Shown here piece by piece: positions 15,726-21,604 of a stretch of DNA of 21,604 nt; the first letter of the stretch is position 1, and the number at the start of each line of letters is the position of its first letter. Under the pieces are notes generated by a model, which saw nothing but the letters and a program-made list of their open reading frames with translations, ran no database searches and had not been told where the DNA came from. Source of the stretch: Duncaniella sp. (GTDB taxonomy: Bacteria; Bacteroidota; Bacteroidia; Bacteroidales; Muribaculaceae); the NCBI RefSeq assembly GCF_029054785.1, contig NZ_JAIDEN010000053.1:1-21604 (forward strand), written 5' to 3'. The position numbers and the translations under genes were made by a program.

Positions 15726-17813
15726 TCATTTCATCTGTTTGAGCAGCGGATAAGCGCTGACAATTCCCAGTTCGCCGGCATGGCTGAGGTCGGGGAGTGC
15801 TGAAGTCTTGTCGCCCAGCGACAGATAGACGTAGCCGCGGTCATAGTAGGCTTCTCCAAAATCCGGTTTCAGGCTGATGGCGCGCGTGAAAGCATCGATG
15901 GCTTCCACATAGTTGCCGCTCTCGGCAAGGAGCACACCTTTATTATAATAGGCGATCGGCATGAAAGGGGAGTGGCGGAGGGTTTCGTCTATGTCGGCGA
16001 TCGCCTCGCTGATTCCCTCACGTGACAGAGCCTGTCCGGGTTCTCCTGAGGCTTTGAGGTTTTCATACTTTGCCTGTGAGCGCAGCAGGTAGGCCAGTGC
16101 GAAGTCGGGGGTGAGTCTGATGGCTTCGTTCAGATCTGTTATCGCTTTTTCATATTCGTGGAGCGAGATGAAATCCAGAGCACGGCCGAAATAGTCGATG
16201 GCTCGCGGCGCATGGTTGGCGATATATGAGTTGTAGTAGCTGATTGACTGGCGGTGTGGCCCTTCGAGTTCATATTGCGGAAGCTGGGCTGGATGAGTGG
16301 CCACCTGCATCACAAAGCGCAACAGGCCGAGTGAATTGATCTCGTCTACCTCGCGGATATACTCACTGCTTAGGTTGATTTCTGTCGGCGAGGTATAGTA
16401 GGTGATCATGAACAGCGGTTCGAGTTCGATGGCCATATCCTTGTCCTGGACTTTGCCTCTGATGTCAGAGGCTGAGAAATTTTTGTCAGCGGAGTAGTTG
16501 CTGCGGATTGTTGTCAGGGTGGTGAAACGGCGTTTGACTTGCTCCTGGGTTTCTGTAATTGTTTCGCTTGGGCTTGTGGATCCTGCTGAGTCAGCGTTTC
16601 CGGATTCAGAAGCGGTTGAGGAAGATGAGGTGTCAGTCACCGTGCCGGCGCTTGCGTAGGCTGCGCCGCTGAATTGCTTGTCGGGCGTGAGCTGGACGGT
16701 GGTTTTCGCCAAAGCCATAGACTTGTCATAGTCCTTCTGGGCCGAGCGCATGTCTCCTTTGCGGCGCTTGATGTCGTAGCGCAGGAAATATGCGCCTGCA
16801 AAATCCGGGAATGCCTCGATCACTCTGTCGAGATCCTTAAGAGCAGCTTCGAATGATCCGATTTCGGCGAGCAATATGGCGCGGTTGTATAAAGTCTTGT
16901 AGTCTTCGCTGTCAAGGTCGAGCACTTTGGAAAAGTCATCAATCGCACGGTTCGTGTCATGGACTTCGGCTCTGAGCAAGCCGCGGTTGAAGATGGCTGC
17001 GGTGTTGCTCGGCTCGATCCCGATCGCACGGTCATAGTCTTCGAATGCGCCGCGGATGTCGTCGTTCATATATCGCAGGTAGGCGCGGTTGATGTAAAAT
17101 CCGGCTGCTTCCGGACGTAGCTTGACGGCTTTGTCCATGTCTTCGAGGGCGCTCTTGAAATCTCTGCCGGAGTGGATGGCGATATCGGCGCGCAGCAGGT
17201 AGGCGTTTACGGCATTTGAGTTTATCGAAAGCGCGCGTTCGATGTCGGCGCGGGCACCGATCGTGTCTTTCATCTCCAGGCGGAGTCGTGCGCGGCCCAG
17301 ATAGCCCTCCTCGTATTTCGGGAAGCGTTTGATCAGCTGCTCGAATGTCGTTTTGGCCCCGATCGTGTCGCGGCTTTCATGCTGGGCTATCGCTTTGTTG
17401 AAAATTATGCTGCTGTTTTCGGGCTGCATTTCAAGAGCCCGGTTATAGTCGGTGATCGCTTCTTTGTTTTTCCCTTGGTTCTGACGTGCCACACCGCGAA
17501 CCTCATAGGCCTCTGTGATGAACGGATTGCGTTCAAGTGCCATAGTGGCGTCTTCTTCAGCTCCACGGAAGTCGTCGAGGTTGAGTTTGGCCACTGCTCG
17601 GTAGAAATATGGTTTGGCCTGTGTCGGATTGACGCTTATAACCTGATTGAAATACTGGATCGAGAGAACGTAGTCTTCGAAATAGTGTGTATTGGCTCCG
17701 ATTCGCAACACCTGCTCGGTGTTGATCTGTCCCTTGAGACAAATGGCAGGGAGAAGCGTTGCAAGTGACAGGATCAGGCGCGTGATGGCTCTATTATATG
17801 TAGTGATGATCAT
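15726..17813 (-). CDS. Exported tetratricopeptide-repeat protein
   Basis: 695 residues. Residues about 1-28 form a signal peptide (Arg8/Arg12, then hydrophobic LILSLATLLPAICL). The Cys near the end is not in a good lipobox, so a periplasmic rather than lipoprotein form is favoured. About ten TPR units cover residues 33-370 (for example AYEVRGVARQNQGKNKEAI). A Ser/Thr-rich linker at about 380-425 separates them from a non-TPR region. Three to four more TPRs end the protein (about 535-690). TPR arrays are protein-binding scaffolds; no enzyme domain is seen and the partner is unknown. It is divergent from the dipeptidase gene. A -7-like TATTTTTG lies 20 bases upstream of the start. Confidence 0.88.
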   Translation of the reverse strand: MIITTYNRAITRLILSLATLLPAICLKGQINTEQVLRIGANTHYFEDYVLSIQYFNQVISVNPTQAKPYFYRAVAKLNLDDFRGAEEDATMALERNPFITEAYEVRGVARQNQGKNKEAITDYNRALEMQPENSSIIFNKAIAQHESRDTIGAKTTFEQLIKRFPKYEEGYLGRARLRLEMKDTIGARADIERALSINSNAVNAYLLRADIAIHSGRDFKSALEDMDKAVKLRPEAAGFYINRAYLRYMNDDIRGAFEDYDRAIGIEPSNTAAIFNRGLLRAEVHDTNRAIDDFSKVLDLDSEDYKTLYNRAILLAEIGSFEAALKDLDRVIEAFPDFAGAYFLRYDIKRRKGDMRSAQKDYDKSMALAKTTVQLTPDKQFSGAAYASAGTVTDTSSSSTASESGNADSAGSTSPSETITETQEQVKRRFTTLTTIRSNYSADKNFSASDIRGKVQDKDMAIELEPLFMITYYTSPTEINLSSEYIREVDEINSLGLLRFVMQVATHPAQLPQYELEGPHRQSISYYNSYIANHAPRAIDYFGRALDFISLHEYEKAITDLNEAIRLTPDFALAYLLRSQAKYENLKASGEPGQALSREGISEAIADIDETLRHSPFMPIAYYNKGVLLAESGNYVEAIDAFTRAISLKPDFGEAYYDRGYVYLSLGDKTSALPDLSHAGELGIVSAYPLLKQMK

Positions 17814-17832
17814 TCTATCTGTTTATGACCTG

Positions 17833-17840
17833 CAAAAATA
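17833..17840 (-). promoter_or_regulatory. -7-like element for the TPR gene
   Basis: Minus-strand TATTTTTG fits TAnnTTTG. Transcription would start near 17826 with a short leader of about 13 bases. No good -33 box is present. Confidence 0.4.
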
Positions 17841-17882
17841 ATGTTTTCACGCAAAATACCGTCCTGATTTAAGGATTTTTCA

Positions 17883-17890
17883 TATTTTTG
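17883..17890 (+). promoter_or_regulatory. -7-like element directly before the dipeptidase gene
   Basis: TATTTTTG fits TAnnTTTG and ends only four bases before the ATG at 17895. With usual spacing the transcript would begin at or next to the start codon, so the mRNA may be leaderless. A -33 TTTG is not evident. Confidence 0.4.
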
Positions 17891-17894
17891 CGGC

Positions 17895-18599
17895 ATGAAA
17901 TATTGCCGTATTCCAAGATTTTTGTCAATTGTCCTCCTCCTTTCCATTTCAATAATGCACATTCACTCACAGTCACAGACAACTACCCGGACTCTTGAAC
18001 AGAAACTTCGGGATCACGGGCTTGTCAATGTCGCGGAGCTTGACTCGACTGTCTGCGTCAGTCTGATGTATGCCAGGTCCGACAATTTTACAGGTGTTCT
18101 GCTTTATGACGATGGTTTCAATCAGGCTTATCTGCATCCTGATGCGGCTTCCGCGCTTGTCCGTGCTCAGGCCGAGCTTGCGAGTCTTGCTCCCGGCTAT
18201 CGTCTGCTGATCAAGGATGCCGCGCGTCCGATGAGCATTCAGAGGCGGATGTTCAAGGCTGTCAGCGGCACTCCGAAAGCCAACTATGTGGCCAATCCGG
18301 CTAAAGGTGGCGGCCTTCATAATTACGGGCTGGCGGTTGATATTACGATTGTCGATCCCGCCGGACGGGAAATCTCGATGGGAACCCCCGTAGACCATCT
18401 TGGGACTGAGGCGAATATTGACAAGGAGGAGATTTTGGTCAGGCGGGGAGTGATCAGCGAGACCGAACGGCAGAACCGTCTGCTTCTGCGCAGAGTCATG
18501 ACCGCAGCCGGATTTCACACCATCCGTACCGAGTGGTGGCATTTTAATCTGGTCAATAAAGCCAAGGCCCGTGCATCTTTCCGCCGTCTCGACTTCTGA
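17895..18599 (+). CDS. D-alanyl-D-alanine dipeptidase, VanX/DdpX type (M15D)
   Basis: Zinc peptidase that hydrolyses D-Ala-D-Ala. 234 residues. A signal peptide covers residues about 1-26 (positive MKYCRIPR, then LSIVLLLSISI, ending HSQSQ), which places the enzyme in the periplasm. The M15 zinc ligands are His142 and Asp149 (HNYGLAVD) and His216 in EWWHF, where Glu213 is the catalytic base. Arg111 (DAARP) matches the VanX transition-state arginine. The complete signal peptide supports the ATG at 17895. No vanR/S/H/A-like genes or ddp transporter genes are adjacent, so peptidoglycan dipeptide turnover is more likely than glycopeptide resistance. Whether the name ddpX applies is uncertain. Confidence 0.9.
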   Translation: MKYCRIPRFLSIVLLLSISIMHIHSQSQTTTRTLEQKLRDHGLVNVAELDSTVCVSLMYARSDNFTGVLLYDDGFNQAYLHPDAASALVRAQAELASLAPGYRLLIKDAARPMSIQRRMFKAVSGTPKANYVANPAKGGGLHNYGLAVDITIVDPAGREISMGTPVDHLGTEANIDKEEILVRRGVISETERQNRLLLRRVMTAAGFHTIRTEWWHFNLVNKAKARASFRRLDF

Positions 18600-18615
18600 A
18601 CTCGAAAAAAAATCG

Positions 18616-18623
18616 TAACTTTG
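18616..18623 (+). promoter_or_regulatory. -7 element of the prfC promoter
   Basis: TAACTTTG fits TAnnTTTG and lies 17 bases after the dipeptidase stop. Transcription would begin near 18630, about 24 bases before the ATG. At the -33 position there is only a partial match (TTCT at about 18594). Confidence 0.5.
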
Positions 18624-18653
18624 CACCCGCAAAAATCATAAAACAGTAAAACC

Positions 18654-20231
18654 ATGTCTCTTACCGACGAAATATCACGCAGACGCACATTCGCCATCAT
18701 TTCACACCCTGACGCAGGTAAAACAACTCTCACCGAAAAACTGCTCCTTTTCGGTGGCGCTATCCATGTGGCAGGTGCCGTAAAGTCCAACAAGATCAAG
18801 AAAACGGCTACGTCAGACTGGATGGAGATCGAGAAACAGCGCGGTATTTCGGTGGCGACATCCGTTATGGGGTTCAACTATGGCGACTATAAGATCAACA
18901 TTCTTGACACTCCGGGTCACCAGGATTTTGCCGAGGACACTTATCGTACGCTGACAGCCGTCGACAGTGTTATCATTGTTGTCGATGTTGCCAAAGGTGT
19001 CGAGCAGCAGACCCGAAAGCTCATGGAAGTCTGCCGAATGCGCAACACTCCGGTGATCATCTTTGTCAACAAACTTGACCGCGAGGGCCGCGATCCGTTC
19101 GACATCCTTGATGAACTTGAAAGCGAGCTGAAGATCAGCGTGCGCCCGTTGTCATGGCCTATCAATATCGGGGCCAAGTTCAAGGGTGTCTACAATATAT
19201 TCGAGCACTCTCTTGATCTGTTCACTCCTGACAAACAGCGTGTCAGCGAGCGCGTCGAGATAGATTCAGTGACAGATCCACGTGTCGATGAGGCTGTCGG
19301 CGAGACAGATGCCGCGAAACTGCGTGAGGATCTGGAGCTGATTGAAGGCGTTTATCCCGAATTTGACACCCGGACCTATCTTGAAGGACAGGTAGCCCCT
19401 GTGTTTTTTGGCTCTGCACTCAACACATTCGGCGTCAAGGAGCTTCTTGATTGCTTCGTGAAAATCGCGCCTGCCCCGCGTCCGGTAAATGCGGAGGAGC
19501 GCACTATAAATCCTGAGGAAGAAGGCTTTTCAGGCTTCGTGTTCAAGATCCATGCCAACATGGACCCGAACCACCGTTCATGCATCGCTTTCGTCAAGGT
19601 CTGCTCAGGCAAATTCGAGCGCAACGCTCCATACCGTCATGTGAGATCAGGCAAAACAATGAAATTTGCCGCTCCTACCGCCTTCATGGCTCAGAAAAAG
19701 AATATTGTCGACGAGGCCTATCCCGGCGATATCGTAGGTATTCCTGACACCGGCAACTTCAAAATCGGCGACACGTTGACTTCCGGTGAGATCCTGCACT
19801 TCAAGGGGCTGCCGAGTTTCTCGCCTGAGATGTTCAAATACATCGAGAATTCCGACCCGATGAAGGCCAAGCAGCTTGACAAGGGTATACAGCAGTTGAT
19901 GGACGAAGGTGTCGCACAGCTTTTCGTCAACCAGTTCAACGGGCGTAAGATCATCGGTACCGTAGGCCAGCTTCAGTTTGAGGTCATCCAATATCGTCTG
20001 CTTCATGAATATGGCGCCCAGTGTCGTTGGGAGCCGATCTCGCTCTACAAGGCATGCTGGATCGAAAGCGATGATCCCGAAGCGCTTGCAGCCTTCAAAA
20101 AGAGAAAATTCCAGTTCATGGCAGTTGACCGTGACGGTCGTGATGTCTTCTTGGCCGACTCAGGCTATGTGCTCCAGATGGCACAGAACGACTTCCCGAA
20201 AATCCGCTTCCATTTCTCCTCGGAATTTTAA
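18654..20231 (+). CDS. prfC: Peptide chain release factor 3
   Basis: Ribosomal GTPase that recycles RF1/RF2 after peptide release. 525 residues, the standard RF3 length. The GTPase domain has G1 HPDAGKTT (18-25), G2 region EKQRGISVATSV, G3 DTPGHQDF and G4 NKLDREGRDP. Domain II and the RF3-specific C-terminal domain follow (LPSFSPEMFKYIENSDPMK; GTVGQLQFEVIQYRL). The RF3-typical length and C-terminus exclude EF-G, LepA and TypA. It has a -7 box just upstream and a strong terminator 57 bases after the stop. Confidence 0.97.
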   Translation: MSLTDEISRRRTFAIISHPDAGKTTLTEKLLLFGGAIHVAGAVKSNKIKKTATSDWMEIEKQRGISVATSVMGFNYGDYKINILDTPGHQDFAEDTYRTLTAVDSVIIVVDVAKGVEQQTRKLMEVCRMRNTPVIIFVNKLDREGRDPFDILDELESELKISVRPLSWPINIGAKFKGVYNIFEHSLDLFTPDKQRVSERVEIDSVTDPRVDEAVGETDAAKLREDLELIEGVYPEFDTRTYLEGQVAPVFFGSALNTFGVKELLDCFVKIAPAPRPVNAEERTINPEEEGFSGFVFKIHANMDPNHRSCIAFVKVCSGKFERNAPYRHVRSGKTMKFAAPTAFMAQKKNIVDEAYPGDIVGIPDTGNFKIGDTLTSGEILHFKGLPSFSPEMFKYIENSDPMKAKQLDKGIQQLMDEGVAQLFVNQFNGRKIIGTVGQLQFEVIQYRLLHEYGAQCRWEPISLYKACWIESDDPEALAAFKKRKFQFMAVDRDGRDVFLADSGYVLQMAQNDFPKIRFHFSSEF

Positions 20232-20288
20232 GGCAAAACAAGCGGTACACAAAAGATATACAAGATATACACATAAGATATGAAAAAT

Positions 20289-20326
20289 AAGCGCGATAGG
20301 CTCTCTTGAGTTTATCGCGCTTTTGT
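20289..20326 (+). terminator. Intrinsic terminator of prfC
   Basis: AAGCGCGATA (20289-20298) and TATCGCGCTT (20313-20322) form a perfect 10-bp stem followed by TTTTG. Inside the loop CTC/GAG can pair further. Classical rho-independent layout, 57 bases after the prfC stop. Confidence 0.85.
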
Positions 20327-20385
20327 GTGTATGTACGGTGAATTTGTGGAGATGTGGCGGATGAAGATTATGAAGTGTAATAAAA

Positions 20386-20424
20386 GCAAAAGAGCTGCAA
20401 GTTATTGACTTGCAGCTCTTTTGC
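20386..20424 (-). terminator. Intrinsic terminator of tRNA-Ser
   Basis: A perfect 17-bp stem (20386-20402 with 20408-20424) and a five-base loop. On the minus strand it is followed by TTTTA, as expected for a terminator. Its first base (20424) is the tRNA discriminator base, so the stem begins right at the 3' end of the mature tRNA. It may also stop transcripts from the prfC side. Confidence 0.8.
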
Positions 20425-20510
20425 GGAGAGAACGAGATTCGAACTCGTGGTAGGATTGCTCCTACGTCAGTTTAGCAAACTGGTGGTTTCAGCCACTCAC
20501 CCATCTCTCC
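20424..20510 (-). tRNA. tRNA-Ser (anticodon GCT)
   Basis: 87-nucleotide class II tRNA on the minus strand, decoding AGC and AGU. The acceptor stem GGAGAGA/TCTCTCC is perfect. The D arm has the usual GAGTGGCTGAA loop. The anticodon loop is TTGCTAA, the long variable arm has stem GTAGGA/TCCTAC, and the T arm is ACGAG-TTCGAAT-CTCGT. The anticodon stem CCAGT/ACTGA has a C-A mismatch at its first pair (27-43). The discriminator is G, and CCA is not encoded (GCAA follows), so it must be added afterwards. It has its own promoter and terminator. Confidence 0.95.
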
Positions 20511-20532
20511 TGATGCTTAAATCTTGTTTTTC

Positions 20533-20548
20533 GCACTTGAAAAAGTGC
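20533..20548 (-). other. Small hairpin in the tRNA-Ser leader
   Basis: GCACTT and AAGTGC pair around a four-base loop, 23 bases before the tRNA 5' end and within the predicted precursor leader of about 53 bases. It could affect processing of the precursor, or be incidental. Confidence 0.4.
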
Positions 20549-20569
20549 CTCACTTTCTCTAAAGCGTTG

Positions 20570-20601
20570 CAAAGGTAGGTACTTTTTGTGAATCTTCCAA
20601 A
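20570..20601 (-). promoter_or_regulatory. Promoter of tRNA-Ser
   Basis: On the minus strand TTTG (20601-20598), 20 bases, TACCTTTG (20577-20570) fits the -33/-7 consensus. Transcription is expected near 20563, about 53 bases before the tRNA. Confidence 0.65.
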
Positions 20602-20638
20602 TTTTTTAGCAAAATATTTTCATCAGACCCCGAATTAA

Positions 20639-20798
20639 GAGGTTGTTTAAAAACAAGAGTTAAAATCTGAGTGGTGTATCTTTTAGATAAATTGTTGTAA
20701 ATGAGAAAGGAGCATAGCTCGCTATGCTCCTTCGATTCAGATCCATATCCACCTCAAAACTTTCGCTCAGATTTTAACTATTGTTTTTTAACAACCTC
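20639..20798. repeat. MITE-like element, intact copy 2
   Basis: A 160-base non-coding element. Its ends are inverted repeats of about 33 bases (20639-20671 against 20766-20798) with a few mismatches, both beginning GAGGTTGTT on their own strand. TTAA occurs at both flanks (20635-20638 and 20799-20802), either a target duplication or part of the repeat. A 10-bp-arm palindrome, GGAGCATAGC-tc-GCTATGCTCC (20709-20730), is at the centre. The left half is nearly identical, inverted, to 54-139; the right half (20731-20765) is unique here. No ORF of note is inside. It lies between the tRNA-Ser promoter and ftsY. Confidence 0.75.
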
Positions 20799-20802
20799 TT
20801 AA

Positions 20803-20999
20803 GGTATTTCAGGCTTGATTTAAGCTGATTCTGATAAAATTTATGATCATTCACCTATTATATAATATAAACTGAATGATAAAAACTAATATCAGATATG
20901 TGGGGAGCCTCGACAGTCCCGAACGCAATCAGCTCTTCGATTTTCGAAATACGTTTTGCAAAAAATAAATCACGGATGGGGTGGGGGATTCGTCATTGT
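20803..20999. other. Intergenic stretch before ftsY, no convincing gene
   Basis: This is the rest of the 544-base gap between tRNA-Ser and ftsY. It holds an inverted repeat, ATCATTCA (20846-20853) with TGAATGAT (20873-20880), around an AT-rich loop, and the small palindrome TTCGATTTTCGAA (20937-20949). The motif GTTTTGCAAAA recurs at 20953 and 20998, the second overlapping the ftsY -33 box. A 37-codon open frame (20898-21011) ends inside the ftsY promoter and has no clear ribosome-binding site, so it is not called as a gene. Confidence 0.5.
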
Positions 21000-21031
21000 T
21001 TTGCAAAATAAATAATAAATGAGTAATTTTG
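21000..21031 (+). promoter_or_regulatory. Promoter of ftsY
   Basis: TTTG (21000-21003), 20 bases, TAATTTTG (21024-21031) fits the -33/-7 consensus. The predicted transcription start is near 21038, which excludes the GTG/TTG-type starts upstream of 21055. Confidence 0.65.
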
Positions 21032-21054
21032 CAGTTCAAATTCTACTTGAATAT

Positions 21055-21604
21055 ATGGGATTTTTCAATTTCTTCTCCCGCGAAAAAAAAGAGACTCTTG
21101 ACAAGGGGCTCGAAAAGACTCAGCGTGGACTGCTTGACCGCCTTTCTCATGCAATCGCCGGCAAATCAACGATTGATGACGATGTACTTGACAACCTTGA
21201 GGAAGTTTTCGTCACATCTGATGTCGGTGTCGACACGACATTGCGCATCATTGACCGCATTCAGAAACGTGTGGCAAGAGACAAATATGTCGGATCGTCA
21301 GAACTCAACCGCCTGCTGTGTGAGGAAATAGCCGACATGCTGGCTGAAAACAGCAATGAATCATCGCAGGATGATTTCACGGTTCCAGCCTCCCACAAGC
21401 CCCATGTGATAATGGTTGTCGGAGTCAACGGTGTCGGAAAGACCACGACCATCGGCAAAATGGCCGCACAGTTCAAAAAAGCCGGCAACAAGGTGATGCT
21501 TGGTGCCGCCGACACTTTCCGTGCCGCCGCCATCGAACAGCTTGAAGAGTGGGGGCGCAGGGCTGATGTCCCTGTCATCAAGCAGAAAATCGGCGCAGAT
21601 CCCG
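21055..21604 (+). CDS. ftsY: Signal recognition particle receptor FtsY, 5' part
   Basis: GTPase that docks SRP-ribosome complexes at the inner membrane. The window ends after 183 residues with the frame still open. The N domain covers residues about 10-100 and the G domain begins near 115. P-loop GVNGVGKTT is at 123-131, followed by TIGKMAAQF, and the SRP-GTPase motif DTFRAAAIEQLEEW is at 153-166. There is almost no acidic A domain before the N domain, as in many Bacteroidota FtsY proteins. FtsY rather than Ffh is chosen from GVNGVGKTT and the short aromatic N-terminus MGFFNFF. The ATG at 21055 is the only start that fits both frame and promoter. An alternative frame starting at 21029 is a shadow. 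Confidence 0.95.
   Translation, partial: MGFFNFFSREKKETLDKGLEKTQRGLLDRLSHAIAGKSTIDDDVLDNLEEVFVTSDVGVDTTLRIIDRIQKRVARDKYVGSSELNRLLCEEIADMLAENSNESSQDDFTVPASHKPHVIMVVGVNGVGKTTTIGKMAAQFKKAGNKVMLGAADTFRAAAIEQLEEWGRRADVPVIKQKIGADP

Noticed and set aside
17895..18599. Part of a vancomycin-resistance cluster
   Set aside because: No vanA/vanH/vanR/vanS-like genes are nearby, and the protein carries its own signal peptide, unlike cytoplasmic VanX.
20253..20282. Short AAGATATA repeats after prfC as a possible tandem array
   Set aside because: Only three units with uneven spacing in AT-rich sequence; not enough to call a repeat array or CRISPR.
21029..21331. 100-codon plus-strand frame at the ftsY start
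   Set aside because: It is in a different frame from FtsY, begins inside the -7 box of the promoter and shows no domain, whereas the frame from 21055 reads as a clear SRP GTPase.

Overview
The window looks like an ordinary chromosomal stretch of a Bacteroidota bacterium, most likely an anaerobic gut Bacteroidales of the Muribaculaceae/Bacteroides type. Three things suggest this. Promoters fit the Bacteroidota -33/-7 consensus (TTTG, about 20 bases, TAnnTTTG). An oxygen-sensitive class III ribonucleotide reductase is present. The protein families (HisRS, MlaE/MlaF, OPT transporter, SLC45-like MFS, RF3) read like those of gut Bacteroidales. The family assignment is inference from the proteins; no species can be named.

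Layout. 1-226: part of a repeat element, then a good promoter. 227-1203 (+): a Dabb-domain protein and a HAD phosphatase. 1204-1404: a regulatory region with a palindrome, a direct repeat and a promoter. 1405-4206 (+): nrdD and nrdG, ending in a hairpin shared with the convergent genes. 4238-7253 (-): hisS, then mlaE and mlaF with a 4-base overlap. 7391-9666 (+): endonuclease IV (nfo), divergent from hisS with interleaved promoters, then a sugar-type MFS transporter. 9698-15553 (-): a probable four-gene operon lysC-lysA-OPT transporter-MATE transporter. 15726-17813 (-): an exported TPR-repeat protein. 17895-20231 (+): a VanX/DdpX-type D-Ala-D-Ala dipeptidase and release factor 3 (prfC) with a strong terminator. 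20424-20510 (-): tRNA-Ser(GCT) with its own promoter and terminator. 20639-20798: an intact MITE-like element. 21055-end (+): the 5' part of ftsY.

How the genes work together. Most are housekeeping: anaerobic dNTP synthesis, histidyl-tRNA charging, abasic-site repair, lysine/diaminopimelate synthesis, lipid trafficking to the outer membrane, peptidoglycan dipeptide turnover, translation termination and SRP targeting. lysC-lysA supply diaminopimelate pathway flux and lysine, and seem to be co-transcribed with a peptide-type importer and a MATE exporter.

I see no CRISPR array, prophage, secretion system, toxin cluster or transposase. The least explained item is a non-coding repeat family. One intact 160-bp copy has about 33-bp terminal inverted repeats and a central palindrome. 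A second, near-identical half-element lies in inverted orientation at the window start. A solo end forms a hairpin inside the lys operon. Secondary points are the structured nrdD upstream and nrdD-nrdG spacer regions and a possibly leaderless dipeptidase mRNA.
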